Assembly: GCF_014202935.1 (NCBI RefSeq)
Contig: NZ_JACHHX010000008.1
Coordinates: 1 to 64,000, forward strand
Direction of reading: 5' to 3'
DNA: 64,000 nt
Source: Rehaibacterium terrae
GTDB taxonomy: Bacteria > Pseudomonadota > Gammaproteobacteria > Xanthomonadales > Xanthomonadaceae
This document shows positions 56,131 through 64,000 of this stretch, one piece after another. The position numbers were made by a program, and so were the translations under genes. Below the pieces are notes generated by a model, which was not told the DNA's origin, did not search any database, and saw only the letters and a program-made list of their open reading frames with translations. The number at the start of each line of letters is the position of its first letter. Within the stretch, counting starts at the first letter, position 1.

Positions 56131-56850
56131 ATGAGCCTCTATCAGACCAGCCTGTTTCTCCACGTCGTCGCCGGCAGCCTCGCACTGGCCACGTTCTGGT
56201 TCGCCGCGGCGCTGCGCAAGGGCAGCCCGCTGCACCGCCGCAGCGGCCAGCTCCATCTGCTGGCGATGCTGGCGGTGATCGTGAGCGGCGTGCCGCTGAC
56301 CGCTGTCTTGTTCGCGCGCGGCCAGGCCGTGTTCGGCCTGTTCCTCGGCTTCCTGCTCGTACTCGTCGCCACGAGCTGCTGGAACGCCTGGCGGGCGATC
56401 CGCGACCGTCACGCCCCGGCCCGCTACGCCGGGACGGTGTTCCGCCTGCTCGCCGTGCTGCTGTTCACGGGCGGGCTGCTGCTGGGCGCGCTCGCGCTGC
56501 GCTGGCAGCAGCCGCTGCTCGGCGTGTTCGCCGCGATCGGCGTGCTCGCCGGCCTCGACGCGCGCCGCTTCCTGCGCCGTCTGGCGCAGGGCGCGCTGCC
56601 CGCCAACTGGTGGCTGCGCGAGCATTACGGCGCCATGATCGGCAACGGCATCGCCGTCCACATCTCGTTCTTCGGCGTCGGTCTGCGCACGCTGCTGCCG
56701 CAGCTCGACCCGGGCCTGCAGCTGTACCTGATGTGGCTGCTGCCGGTCGCTGGCGGCCTCGCCGCGGGCTGGTGGCTGGACCGGCGCTACGGGCGGACGA
56801 TGGGTGGCAAGGCGGGGGTGGCGACCCGGCAGCCGGGGCTGGGCACCTAG
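56131..56850 (+). CDS. Seven-helix membrane protein, DUF2306-like
   Basis: A 239-residue polytopic membrane protein with about seven hydrophobic segments. It starts MSLYQTSLFLHVVAGSLALATFW, followed by LHRRSGQLHLLAMLAVIVSG, a pattern (paired His in the first two segments) shared with DUF2306-type proteins. The function is unknown. An AGGAG sequence lies 7 bp before the ATG. It ends convergently with the rhomboid gene. Confidence 0.82.
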   Translation: MSLYQTSLFLHVVAGSLALATFWFAAALRKGSPLHRRSGQLHLLAMLAVIVSGVPLTAVLFARGQAVFGLFLGFLLVLVATSCWNAWRAIRDRHAPARYAGTVFRLLAVLLFTGGLLLGALALRWQQPLLGVFAAIGVLAGLDARRFLRRLAQGALPANWWLREHYGAMIGNGIAVHISFFGVGLRTLLPQLDPGLQLYLMWLLPVAGGLAAGWWLDRRYGRTMGGKAGVATRQPGLGT

Positions 56851-56905
56851 GCCGGGCTGGTAAGCGTAGCCGGCCGGCAAGCCCGGCACTCCCGCAGGCC
56901 ACGAT

Positions 56906-56925
56906 GCTGGGCTTATCAGCCCAGC
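56906..56925. terminator. Bidirectional hairpin between the membrane protein and the rhomboid gene
   Basis: GCTGGGCT-TATC-AGCCCAGC is a perfect 8-bp stem with a 4-nt loop, ending directly against the rhomboid stop (56926). The surrounding 75 bp (GGGCTGGTAAGC..., CCGGCCGGCAAGCCCGGC) is also dyad-rich and resembles a common REP-type intergenic repeat. Confidence 0.6.
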
Positions 56926-57738
56926 CTACGTCCCCGGTCCTTGCGACTCGCCGTCCGCGCGACGATCGGGAAAGCGCAGCACCACGCCGCGGCTTTCCGG
57001 CGGCCGCTGCCAGAGCACCGGCACGTCGCGCGGCGGCGGCGGCTCGTACTGGCTGGCCTCGCTGGGCGGGCCGCCGTCGCCGGTGTCCCCGTCCTCGTCT
57101 TCCCAGCTGTAGCGGCGGCGCGGCGGCGCCGGGTCGAGCCGGCGCCACAGCACGGCCGCCAGCACGCCGGCCAAGGCACCGAACAGGTGGTATTCCCAGC
57201 TCACGCCCGGCTCGCGCGGCAGCACGGTCAACAACATGCCGCCGTACAGGAAGAAGGCGATCATGCCCGCCGCGATGGCAGGCCGGTCGCGGCGCAGCAG
57301 GCCGAGCAGGAAGACGAAGAACATCAGTCCGTGGGTGAGTCCGCTGGCGCCCAGGTGCGCCGGCGGCCGGCCGACCCACCACACCAGCGCGCCGGACAGC
57401 AGCCAGATCAGCGGCAGCGCGCGCAGCGCGGCTTTCGGGTAGACGCTCAGCGCCAGCCAGCCCAGCACCAGCAGCGGCAGCGTGTTGGCCGTCAGATGGG
57501 CGACCGAGCCATGCAGCAGCGGTGCGGTGAGGATGCCGACCAGACCCACTGCCTCGCCCGGCCGCAGCGCCAGCGCGGAAAACGCGCCCAGCCAGGCCTC
57601 CAGCAGCTTGATCCACCACAGCAGGGCGACGAAGGCCGCGCTGGCCAGCAGGGCGTGCACGAAGCGGGCGCGGTCGGCGCGCGCCTGGGCGGCGGGATCG
57701 GCGGGATCGGCGGGCGGGGCGGGCTGCGGCAGGTCCAT
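56926..57738 (-). CDS. Rhomboid family intramembrane serine protease
   Basis: A 270-residue membrane protease. The catalytic Ser is in LGASGLTHGLMFF (about 128-140), and the catalytic His in EYHLFGALAGVL (about 186-197). The N-terminal HGSVAHLTANTLPLLVL (about 77-93) is the family's L1/TM2 H-x3-H/N motif. The Arg/Pro-rich C-terminal tail is poorly conserved in sequence. It cleaves substrates inside the membrane; the targets are unknown. Confidence 0.93.
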   Translation of the reverse strand: MDLPQPAPPADPADPAAQARADRARFVHALLASAAFVALLWWIKLLEAWLGAFSALALRPGEAVGLVGILTAPLLHGSVAHLTANTLPLLVLGWLALSVYPKAALRALPLIWLLSGALVWWVGRPPAHLGASGLTHGLMFFVFLLGLLRRDRPAIAAGMIAFFLYGGMLLTVLPREPGVSWEYHLFGALAGVLAAVLWRRLDPAPPRRRYSWEDEDGDTGDGGPPSEASQYEPPPPRDVPVLWQRPPESRGVVLRFPDRRADGESQGPGT

Positions 57739-57855
57739 GTTCAACAGGGTGTGGGCGATCGCGGGCGACACAAGCCGCCGCGGCCCGGGAGGCAAGGTCC
57801 CGACGGACGGAACGTCCTGACGCCGACAGCGCCGGAATCGGGTAGGCTCCGCGCA

Positions 57856-59079
57856 ATGGCCGGGGAGGACGGCCGCTCGGGTAGCGCCATGGACCTGGAT
57901 CTGCGTAGCGTCGTCGCCGTCTGTGCCTTCCTCACCCTGCTGCTGGCGGTGTTCATGCACTTCGCCAGCGCCCGCTACCCGGCCAAGTGGCGTCCGACGT
58001 TGCTGCTGTGGAGCCGCGCCCTGTTCGTGCTGCCGCTCGGCTGGGCCCTGCTGAGCCTGTACGAGCAGTTGCCGCTCTCCCTCGGTGTGGCGCTGCCCAG
58101 CCTGCTGCTGTACTACGGCTTCGGCCTGCTGGCGGTCGCGCTGGCCCGCTTCATGGGGGTGCGCGGCCCGCAGTGGCAGGTCTGGACGGTGGTGGCGCTC
58201 ACCGCGCTCAGCACGCTGTTCTTCACTTTCGTCCACGAAAGCCATCTGGGCCGGGTGCTCAGCGGCTCGCCGCTGCTGGCGCTGCTGTTCTTCCTGACCG
58301 CACGGCCACTGCTCGACGCGTTCCGGGCCGGCGGCGCGGTCAGCCAGCGCATCACCGCCACGGTGTTCCTGACCGGCGTGGCGCTGATGCTGGCGCGGAC
58401 CGTGGTCGAGTCGATTCCCGACTGGCGCGCGCAGGGCCTGTACGACCTGCACTCGATGCAGCCGCTGGTGCTGTTCTACCTGCCGGTCGCGCCGCTGATC
58501 GCCACCTTCGGCTTCCTGCTGATGTCGGCCGACCGGCTGCACGCCGAGCTGGAGCAGCTCGCCACCCTCGACCCGCTGACCGGAGCCTGGAACCGGCGCG
58601 CCATGCTCGAACAGTGCGCGCGCGCGCTCGGCCTGGACCGCCGCCACCGCCGCCCGTCCGCGCTGCTGCTGCTCGACGCTGACCACTTCAAGCGGGTCAA
58701 CGACACCTACGGCCACGAGGCCGGCGACGCCGTGCTGCGCGAGCTGGTGCGGCGGATGCGCGAGGTGCTGCGCCACGAGGATCTGGTCGGCCGGCTCGGC
58801 GGCGAGGAATTCGTCGCCCTGCTGCCGGGCACGCCGGAGCAGGGCGCGGCCGAGGTCGCCGAGCGTCTGCGCGAGGCGGTGGCGCGGGAGAATTTCTTCT
58901 ACCGCGGCGAGGAGATCCCGCTGACGGTCTCGATCGGCGTTGCCGAGCGCGAGGTCGGCGAGGCCGACATCGCCGCCCTGGTGCAGCGCGCCGACCGCGC
59001 CATGTACGCCGCCAAGCGCGCCGGCCGCGACCGCGTAGTGACCGCCTCCTCGTTGCGGGCCGCGGCGACCCTGGCCTGA
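57856..59079 (+). CDS. Membrane diguanylate cyclase (7TM-GGDEF)
   Basis: A 407-residue protein with seven hydrophobic N-terminal segments (about 20-220) and a GGDEF domain (about 240-400). Active-site motif GRLGGEEF, metal motif LLDADHFKRVND, and the inhibition site RHED five residues before GGEEF are present, so it should make cyclic di-GMP under product control. Starts at 57856 or 57889 are both possible; GGTAGG favours the first. Confidence 0.93.
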   Translation: MAGEDGRSGSAMDLDLRSVVAVCAFLTLLLAVFMHFASARYPAKWRPTLLLWSRALFVLPLGWALLSLYEQLPLSLGVALPSLLLYYGFGLLAVALARFMGVRGPQWQVWTVVALTALSTLFFTFVHESHLGRVLSGSPLLALLFFLTARPLLDAFRAGGAVSQRITATVFLTGVALMLARTVVESIPDWRAQGLYDLHSMQPLVLFYLPVAPLIATFGFLLMSADRLHAELEQLATLDPLTGAWNRRAMLEQCARALGLDRRHRRPSALLLLDADHFKRVNDTYGHEAGDAVLRELVRRMREVLRHEDLVGRLGGEEFVALLPGTPEQGAAEVAERLREAVARENFFYRGEEIPLTVSIGVAEREVGEADIAALVQRADRAMYAAKRAGRDRVVTASSLRAAATLA

Positions 59080-59119
59080 GCTTGGGCGGCCGTCCGGCCG
59101 CAGCCGGTACAATCCGGCG

Positions 59120-60295
59120 ATGAACGACATCCACGCCCTCCCCGCCGTCCGCCTCAAGATCGAACGCCGCTCCAACCACCCCTGGATCTTCCAGAAGATG
59201 GTCGAGAAGCCGGCGCAAAAGCCCAAGCCGGGCAGCGTCGTCGACATCCACGACAACACCGGCGCCTGGGTCGGGCGCGGTTTCTACAACGGCCATTCGC
59301 GCATCGCGCTGCGCGTGCTCACCGAGAATCCCGACGAGGCCATCGACGAGGCCTTCTTCCACGCGAAGATCGCCGAGGCGGTGCGGCTGCGCCGCGAGAT
59401 CCTCAGGCTCGACGCGGTGTCAGACGCCTGGCGCGTGTTCCACTCCGAGGGCGATGGCATTTCCGGCCTCGTGGTCGACCGCTACGGCGACCTGCTGGTG
59501 GTGGAGTTCTTCTCCGCCGGCGCCTTCCGCCACCGCGATTGGATCTACGCCGCGCTGCGCGCGCAGTTTCCCGGCTGCCGCTTCTACGCCTTCGCCGAGG
59601 AGCACGTGCAGAAGCAGGAGAGCTTCGACTTTCGCGCCCCCGAGGCGCCGGCGCCGAGCATCATCACCGAATACGGCGTGAAGTTCCGCGCCAGCCCGGG
59701 CAGCGGCCACAAGACCGGCTTCTTCGCCGACCAGCGCGACAACCGCGAGTACCTGAGCCGCTTCACCGAAGGCAAGCGCGTGCTCGACCTGTGCTGCAAC
59801 TCCGGCGGCTTCGCGCTCTACGCCAAGGCGCGCGGCGGCGCCGACGAGGCGATCGGCGTCGACCTCGACGAGGAGATTCTGGAAATCGCCAGGAAGAACG
59901 CGCAACTCAACCAGGTGCGCGTGCGCTTCGTCCAGGCCGACCTGTTCCCCTGGTTGCGCGACGCCCACGCCAACGGCGAGCGCTTCGACGTGGTCGTCCT
60001 CGACCCGGCCAAGCTCACCCGCGACCGCGAGCAGGTGATCCCGGCGCTGAAGAAATACCTGGACATGAACAAGCTCGCGCTCGGCGTGGTCAAGCCGGGC
60101 GGCATCTTCCTGACCTGCTCGTGCACCGGCCTGGTCAGCGAGGAGCAGTTCCTCGACATGCTGCGCCGCGCCGCCTTCTACGCCGGCCGCACGGTGCAGG
60201 TGCTCAAGGTGGCCGGCGCCGGCGCCGACCACCCCTTCCTCGCCCACGTGCCGGAGAGCCGCTACCTCAAGGCGGTGTTCTGCCGGGTGTGGTGA
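59120..60295 (+). CDS. Class I rRNA methyltransferase, RlmI-like
   Basis: A 391-residue protein. An N-terminal PUA domain (about 10-85, RLKIERRSNHPWIFQKMV) is followed by a SAM-binding fold with KRVLDLCCNSGGFALYAKA (motif I, about 215-233) and FDVVVLDPAKLTRDRE (catalytic region, about 290-305). RlmI methylates 23S rRNA C1962 at C5, but the catalytic Cys pattern here (TCSCTG near 333) is not enough to fix the position. A nested hairpin follows the stop. Confidence 0.9.
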   Translation: MNDIHALPAVRLKIERRSNHPWIFQKMVEKPAQKPKPGSVVDIHDNTGAWVGRGFYNGHSRIALRVLTENPDEAIDEAFFHAKIAEAVRLRREILRLDAVSDAWRVFHSEGDGISGLVVDRYGDLLVVEFFSAGAFRHRDWIYAALRAQFPGCRFYAFAEEHVQKQESFDFRAPEAPAPSIITEYGVKFRASPGSGHKTGFFADQRDNREYLSRFTEGKRVLDLCCNSGGFALYAKARGGADEAIGVDLDEEILEIARKNAQLNQVRVRFVQADLFPWLRDAHANGERFDVVVLDPAKLTRDREQVIPALKKYLDMNKLALGVVKPGGIFLTCSCTGLVSEEQFLDMLRRAAFYAGRTVQVLKVAGAGADHPFLAHVPESRYLKAVFCRVW

Positions 60296-60301
60296 GTCGG
60301 G

Positions 60302-60341
60302 CCGGCGGCCCGTAGGCCGACATCGGCCATCGGCCCGCCGG
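60302..60341 (+). terminator. Nested hairpin after the RlmI-like gene
   Basis: CCGGCGGCCCG (60302-60312) pairs with CGGCCCGCCGG (60331-60341) at 10 of 11 positions. Inside, GGCCGA-CA-TCGGCC (60315-60328) forms a second stem. There is no T-run. It is probably the 3' end of the RlmI-like transcript. Confidence 0.5.
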
Positions 60342-60388
60342 TGCAACACAGTGTCTTCACGCCGCCGACGGGTCCTTGCGTTAGGATA

Positions 60389-60406
60389 TTTCAGAAATTT
60401 CTGAAA
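60389..60406. promoter_or_regulatory. 18-bp perfect palindrome operator ahead of the GbsR/MarR-cydAB operon
   Basis: TTTCAGAAATTTCTGAAA is self-complementary and AT-rich in a GC-rich background, with TTAGGATAT just upstream and the regulator ATG 14 bp downstream. The location, between a probable -10 and the start codon, fits a repressor site for the regulator itself. Confidence 0.75.
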
Positions 60407-60419
60407 ATTCGGTAGCTGC

Positions 60420-60986
60420 ATGAACCTGCCGCCACTCATCCAGGCCTTCGTGCTCCATTTCGGCGAGATGGGCAGCCGCTGGGGCATCAACCGCACCGTC
60501 GGGCAGATCTACGCCCTGCTCTTCGTCGCCGATCGTGCGCTCAACGCCGATGAAATCACGGAAAAACTCGGGGTTTCCCGCTCCAACGTCAGCATGGGCC
60601 TGAAGGAGCTGCAGGCCTGGCGGCTGGTGCGGCTGGAGCACCGCCCGGGCGACCGCCGCGAGTACTTCTCCGCGCCCGAGGACGTCTGGACGATCTTCAA
60701 GACCCTGGCCGAGGAGCGCCAGCGGCGCGAGGTCGAGCCGACCCTGTCGATGCTGCGCGACGCCCTGCTGGTCTCGCCCGACTCGGCCGAGGAGCGCCAC
60801 GCCCAGGCGCGGATGCGCGAGATGTACGCGCTGATGGAGCAGATGACCGAGTGGTTCGCCGAGATCCGCAAGCTGTCGCCGGAGACGCTGGCGCGGCTGA
60901 TGGCGCTCGGCGCCAAGGTGCAGAAGCTGCTGGAGATGAAGGACAAGCTGCGGCTGGTGCCGCCACCGCCCGAGGAGGTCGCCTGA
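60420..60986 (+). CDS. GbsR/MarR-type transcriptional regulator
   Basis: A 188-residue winged-HTH protein. The DNA-binding region is GQIYALLFVADRALNADEITEKLGVSRSNVSMGLKELQ (about 28-65) with the wing LEHRPGDRREYFSAPEDVW. This matches the GbsR subgroup of the MarR superfamily. A long C-terminal helix (about 140-180) should dimerise. The stop is 1 bp before cydA, so it is the first gene of that operon, and it probably controls it through the 60389-60406 palindrome. Confidence 0.92.
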   Translation: MNLPPLIQAFVLHFGEMGSRWGINRTVGQIYALLFVADRALNADEITEKLGVSRSNVSMGLKELQAWRLVRLEHRPGDRREYFSAPEDVWTIFKTLAEERQRREVEPTLSMLRDALLVSPDSAEERHAQARMREMYALMEQMTEWFAEIRKLSPETLARLMALGAKVQKLLEMKDKLRLVPPPPEEVA

Positions 60987-60987
60987 G

Positions 60988-62331
60988 ATGGACACCGCCG
61001 TCGATCCGGTGATGCTGGCGCGCATCCAGTTCGCCGCCAACATCACCTTCCACATCCTGTTTCCCGCCATCACCATCGCGCTGGCCTGGATCCTGCTGTT
61101 CTTCAAGCTGCGCTTCGCCGCCACCGGCGAGCAGCGCTGGATGGACGCCTACGGCTTCTGGGTGAAGGTGTTCGCGCTGAGCTTCGCGCTCGGCGTGGTC
61201 AGCGGCATCACCATGAGCTTCCAGTTCGGCACCAACTGGCCGGGCTTCATGGAGCGGGTGGGCAACATCGCCGGGCCGCTGCTCGGCTACGAGGTGCTGA
61301 CCGCGTTCTTCCTGGAAGCGACCTTCCTCGGCGTGATGCTGTTCGGCCGCAAGCGGGTGGGCGAGCGCATGCACACGATCGCCACCTTGCTGGTCGCCGT
61401 CGGCACCTCGCTGTCGGCGTTCTGGATCCTGGCGCTCAATTCGTGGATGCAGACCCCGGTCGCGTTCGAGATGATCGACGGCCAGGCGCATCCATTGAGC
61501 TGGTGGGGGGTGATCTTCAACCCGTCCTTCCCGTACCGGCTGGCGCACATGCTGCTGGCCTCGGGCCTGACCGCGGCCTTCCTGGTCGCCGGGCTGTCGG
61601 CCTACCGCCGCCTGCGCGGCGACCGCAGCGCCGGCGTGCAGGCGGCGTTGCGCACCGGCGTGGTCGCCGCCGCGCTGCTGATCCCGCTGCAGATCTTCGT
61701 CGGCGACCTGCACGGCCTGAACACCCTCGAACACCAGCCGGCCAAGGTGGCGGCGATGGAGGGCATCTGGGAGGACGAGCAGGGCGCCGCGCTGCGGCTG
61801 TTCGCCTGGCCCGACGAGGCCACCCGCAGCAACCGCTTCGAGCTGAGCATCCCCAAGGCCGCCAGCCTGATCCTCACCCACTCACTCGACGGCGAGGTCA
61901 AGGGCCTGAATTCCTTCCCCGACCACCCGCCGGTGGCGCCGGTGTTCTGGAGCTTCCGGGTGATGGTCGGCGTCGGCCTGCTGATGCTGGCGGTGTCGTG
62001 GCTGGCGGCGTGGCAGCTGCGCCGCCGCGGCGAACCGGCGCCATGGCTGCTCAAGGTGCTGGTGGCGATGAGCTTCTCCGGCTGGGTCGCCACCGTCGCC
62101 GGCTGGTACGTCACCGAGATCGGCCGCCAGCCGTGGCTGGTCTACGGCGTGCTCACCACCGCCGAGGCAGCCTCGGACGTGCCGGCGCCGCTGATCGGCC
62201 TGAGCCTGTCGGCCTATCTCACCGTCTACGTGGTGCTGCTGCTGGCCTACGTCTCGGTGCTGTTCCACATGGCGCGCAAGGCGTCGCAACCGCATGTCGA
62301 CGCCGCCCCCGCCGCGGCGCAGGAGGCCTGA
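60988..62331 (+). CDS. cydA: Cytochrome bd ubiquinol oxidase subunit I (cyanide-insensitive type)
   Basis: A 447-residue polytopic inner-membrane subunit holding the haems. It starts MDTAVDPVMLARIQFAANITFH (haem-ligand His region) and contains GFWVKVFALSFALGVVSGITMSFQFG. The Q-loop (KGLNSFPDHPPVAP region) is short, as in CioA, not the E. coli CydA long form. GWYVTEIGRQPW (about 372) is the conserved quinol-site segment. It oxidises quinol and reduces oxygen at low oxygen or with cyanide present. Confidence 0.95.
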   Translation: MDTAVDPVMLARIQFAANITFHILFPAITIALAWILLFFKLRFAATGEQRWMDAYGFWVKVFALSFALGVVSGITMSFQFGTNWPGFMERVGNIAGPLLGYEVLTAFFLEATFLGVMLFGRKRVGERMHTIATLLVAVGTSLSAFWILALNSWMQTPVAFEMIDGQAHPLSWWGVIFNPSFPYRLAHMLLASGLTAAFLVAGLSAYRRLRGDRSAGVQAALRTGVVAAALLIPLQIFVGDLHGLNTLEHQPAKVAAMEGIWEDEQGAALRLFAWPDEATRSNRFELSIPKAASLILTHSLDGEVKGLNSFPDHPPVAPVFWSFRVMVGVGLLMLAVSWLAAWQLRRRGEPAPWLLKVLVAMSFSGWVATVAGWYVTEIGRQPWLVYGVLTTAEAASDVPAPLIGLSLSAYLTVYVVLLLAYVSVLFHMARKASQPHVDAAPAAAQEA

Positions 62332-62332
62332 G

Positions 62333-63325
62333 ATGGACGCCTGGCTGCCGTTGATCTTTCTGGGCCTGATGGCCCTGGCGATGCTGGTCTACGTGGTGCT
62401 GGACGGCTACGACCTCGGCGTCGGCATCCTGCTGCAGGGCGCAAGCGACACGCAAAAGGACGCGATGATCGCCTCGATCGGCCCGTTCTGGGACGCCAAC
62501 GAGACCTGGCTGGTGCTGGGCGTCGGCCTGCTGCTGGTGGCCTTCCCGATGGCGCACGGGGTGATCCTGACCGCGCTCTACCTGCCGGTGGCGGCGATGC
62601 TGATCGGGCTGATCCTGCGCGGCGTGGCCTTCGACTTCCGGGTCAAGGCGCACGACGAGCACAAGCCGTTGTGGAACGCCGCCTTCTGGGCCGGCTCGCT
62701 GCTGGCCGCACTGGCGCAGGGCTTCATGCTCGGCCAGTACATCCTCGGCTTCCGCAGCGACGGCGTGGCGCTGCTGTTCGCCGCCTTCATCGCCGTGTGC
62801 CTGTGCGCCGGCTACGCCCTGCTCGGCGCCTGCTGGCTGATCATGAAGGCCGAGGGCGAGCTGGTGGACCGCGCGGTGCGCTGGGCGCAGCGCGCGCTGT
62901 GGCTGACCGCGATCGGTATCGCGGCGGTCTCGATCGCCACGCCCTATGTCAGCCCGCGCATCTTCGAGAAGTGGTTCAGCGTGCCGACCCTGTTCCTGCT
63001 GCTGCCGATCCCGGTGCTGACCGCGCTGCTGTTCGCCTGGTGCGAGAGCCGCCTGCGCCGGATGGCGCGCGGCGAGCACGGCAAGCCGTGGGCGCCGTTC
63101 GCGGCGGCGGTGGGCATCTTCGTGCTGGCCTTCGCCGGCCTCGCCTACAGCCTGTTCCCCTACCTGGTGATCGACCGCCTCACCATCTGGGACGCCGCCG
63201 CCGCGCCGGGCTCGCTCAAGTTCATCCTGGTCGGCGCGCTGATCACCCTGCCGGCGATCATCGGCTACACGATCTATTCCTACTGGGTGTTCCGCGGCCG
63301 CAGCGAGGCGCTGCACTACGAGTAG
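62333..63325 (+). CDS. cydB: Cytochrome bd ubiquinol oxidase subunit II
   Basis: A 330-residue subunit II with nine hydrophobic segments. The N-terminal LVYVVLDGYDLGVGIL and WDANETWLVLGVG motifs are typical of CydB/CioB. The ATG at 62333 follows AGGAGG and lies 1 bp after the cydA stop. No small cydX-type gene follows; the next 270 bp hold only a fragmentary ORF and a repeat. Confidence 0.95.
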   Translation: MDAWLPLIFLGLMALAMLVYVVLDGYDLGVGILLQGASDTQKDAMIASIGPFWDANETWLVLGVGLLLVAFPMAHGVILTALYLPVAAMLIGLILRGVAFDFRVKAHDEHKPLWNAAFWAGSLLAALAQGFMLGQYILGFRSDGVALLFAAFIAVCLCAGYALLGACWLIMKAEGELVDRAVRWAQRALWLTAIGIAAVSIATPYVSPRIFEKWFSVPTLFLLLPIPVLTALLFAWCESRLRRMARGEHGKPWAPFAAAVGIFVLAFAGLAYSLFPYLVIDRLTIWDAAAAPGSLKFILVGALITLPAIIGYTIYSYWVFRGRSEALHYE

Positions 63326-63390
63326 CGCCGGATCGGACATGATCGGCCGTCGCATCATCGACACAGCGACAGGGGACGTCATGGCCGAAC

Positions 63391-63462
63391 GCCAGACTCG
63401 ACGACAACGCCCGCCGCCGCTTTGCGCTGCGGCCGGTGTGGTTCCTGACCGGCGAAGACTGA
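63391..63462 (+). pseudogene. Possible C-terminal gene remnant
   Basis: 63391-63462 reads ARLDDNARRRFALRPVWFLTGED then a stop, a normal-looking protein end without an N-terminus or clear start. It may be the tail of a lost gene between cydB and the GNAT. I recognise no family for it. The rest of 63326-63540 shows no gene. Confidence 0.3.
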
Positions 63463-63540
63463 CCCCCGCCGAGTACCGCAATCACCACGAGGCCAGCGAC
63501 TCTACTTCCAAAATGTCCGCTTGACGGGGGAGGTTACGAA

Positions 63541-63573
63541 GTCACTGGATCCCCACTTTCGCGGGGATGACGG
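63541..63573. repeat. GTCACTGGATCCCC...GGGGATGACGG intergenic repeat
   Basis: The palindromic core ATCCCC-actttcgc-GGGGAT, with flanking GTCACTGG and GACGG, matches the common repeat GTCATCCCCGCGAAAGCGGGGATCCAG that I know from xanthomonads and other proteobacteria. It separates the cyd operon from the GNAT gene. Confidence 0.6.
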
Positions 63574-63591
63574 CACTTGTTCAGCGCTTCC

Positions 63592-64000
63592 TCAACCCAC
63601 GCGGCCCAGCGGCAGGTACCACTGTCGCTCGCCGTCGTCGCAGGGTGAGAACCCGTAGCGTTCGTAGAAGCGCGCGGCGCTGTCGTCGAGTGCATCGACG
63701 GCGAGGGCGTAGCAGGCGATCTCGTCGCCCGCGGCGAGGCAGCGCTTGACGGCGTTCTGCAGCAACAGCTCGCCGTAACCGCGTCCGCGATGGGCTTCAT
63801 CGACGGCCAGCCGGCCCATGCGGGCGGCCGGCACCGGGTGGCGCGGCAGTTTCCTGCGCTCGGCCGGCGGCAGGTCGTCGAGCCGCAATGCGCCGAAGCT
63901 CAGGGTGTAGTAGCCGAGGATCCGGCGCGGTGCGGCGCTGTCGATCAGCACGTAGGTGGTGGAGACGCGCCTGCGCTGATGCTGTGCGGCGAGTTCATGC
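63592..64000 (-). CDS. GNAT family N-acetyltransferase (partial, TacT-like)
   Basis: At least 136 residues continue past the right edge of the window; the N-terminus is missing. The acetyl-CoA motif is MGRLAVDEAHRGRGYGELLLQNA (V-D-x-x-x-R-G-x-G), followed by YALAVDALDDSAARFYERYGF and a WYLPL end. The pattern VSTTYVLID...YYTLSFGAL and the size fit GNAT toxins of type II toxin-antitoxin systems (TacT/AtaT), whose antitoxin would be just outside the window. No antitoxin is seen here, so a housekeeping GNAT is possible. Confidence 0.85.
   Translation of the reverse strand, partial: HELAAQHQRRRVSTTYVLIDSAAPRRILGYYTLSFGALRLDDLPPAERRKLPRHPVPAARMGRLAVDEAHRGRGYGELLLQNAVKRCLAAGDEIACYALAVDALDDSAARFYERYGFSPCDDGERQWYLPLGRVG

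Noticed and set aside
63592-64000. A complete type II toxin-antitoxin pair at the right edge
   Set aside because: Only the GNAT part is visible; no ribbon-helix-helix antitoxin frame lies in the window, so the pairing is only a possibility.

Overview
The window is a very GC-rich (roughly 70%), densely coded chromosomal segment with no tRNA or rRNA gene, no plasmid or phage backbone and no CRISPR array. The gene set points to a gammaproteobacterium of the Lysobacteraceae (Xanthomonadaceae): a fused indolepyruvate ferredoxin oxidoreductase, phenylalanine-4-hydroxylase divergent from an Lrp-type regulator, a glnA-ntrB-ntrC block, a PA0069-type radical SAM protein, a YecA/UPF0149 SEC-C protein, and intergenic hairpin repeats of a kind I associate with this family. 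The placement is an inference from gene content, not from a marker gene.

Layout. 1-300 holds a cluster of hairpins, three of which display the CsrA/RsmA consensus ACA-(N)GGA-TGT. 0.3-5.5 kb: thiolase plus acyltransferase, a conserved hypothetical, a GNAT, then the nitrogen block ntrC-ntrB-glnA (4.1-8.2 kb, minus strand), with a textbook sigma-54 promoter and an NtrC box upstream of glnA. uppP is divergent at 8.4 kb. 9.2-18.9 kb is a long minus-strand run: PEBP-like protein, TPR/sulfotransferase-like protein, YheT hydrolase, PlsC acyltransferase, hotdog thioesterase, DUF1232 protein, phospholipase-D lipoprotein, YceI, SixA, ParA-like ATPase. It faces an Ycf46-like AAA+ ATPase at 19.0 kb. 20.5-24.7 kb is an unusual cassette of a periplasmic helical-repeat protein, two paralogous CPBP membrane proteases, a possible 68-aa peptide and a small secreted Cys-rich protein. 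24.7-28.6 kb: ICMT-like methyltransferase, AEC transporter, gamma-glutamyltransferase, small periplasmic TPR protein. 28.9-33.7 kb: indolepyruvate oxidoreductase and a LysR regulator with two putative operators.

33.7-43.5 kb: DUF938 methyltransferase, Na/Pi cotransporter, PQQ-type sugar dehydrogenase, small membrane protein, YecA-like protein, an ECF sigma/anti-sigma/PDZ operon, and a large periplasmic-sensor diguanylate cyclase followed by the remnant tail of another GGDEF domain. 43.5-49.5 kb: phosphopantetheinyl transferase, a glsB gene split by a 264-bp element with 32-bp perfect terminal inverted repeats, cardiolipin synthase, radical SAM protein, 2OG-Fe(II) oxygenase and fructose-1,6-bisphosphatase. 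49.6-55.9 kb: DUF4010/MgtC-like membrane protein, phhA with its divergent Lrp-type regulator, M28 peptidase, and a NarL-type two-component pair whose kinase has an in-frame stop near its N-terminus. 56-64 kb: membrane protein, rhomboid protease, diguanylate cyclase, RlmI-like methyltransferase, a GbsR/MarR regulator with an 18-bp perfect palindrome heading a cydAB (cyanide-insensitive type) operon, and a GNAT gene running off the end.

The most notable items are the CsrA-type hairpin cluster at the left edge, the structured inverted-repeat element in glsB, and the secreted-protein/CPBP-protease cassette at 20.5-24.7 kb. The glnA and cydAB control regions can be read almost completely from sequence.
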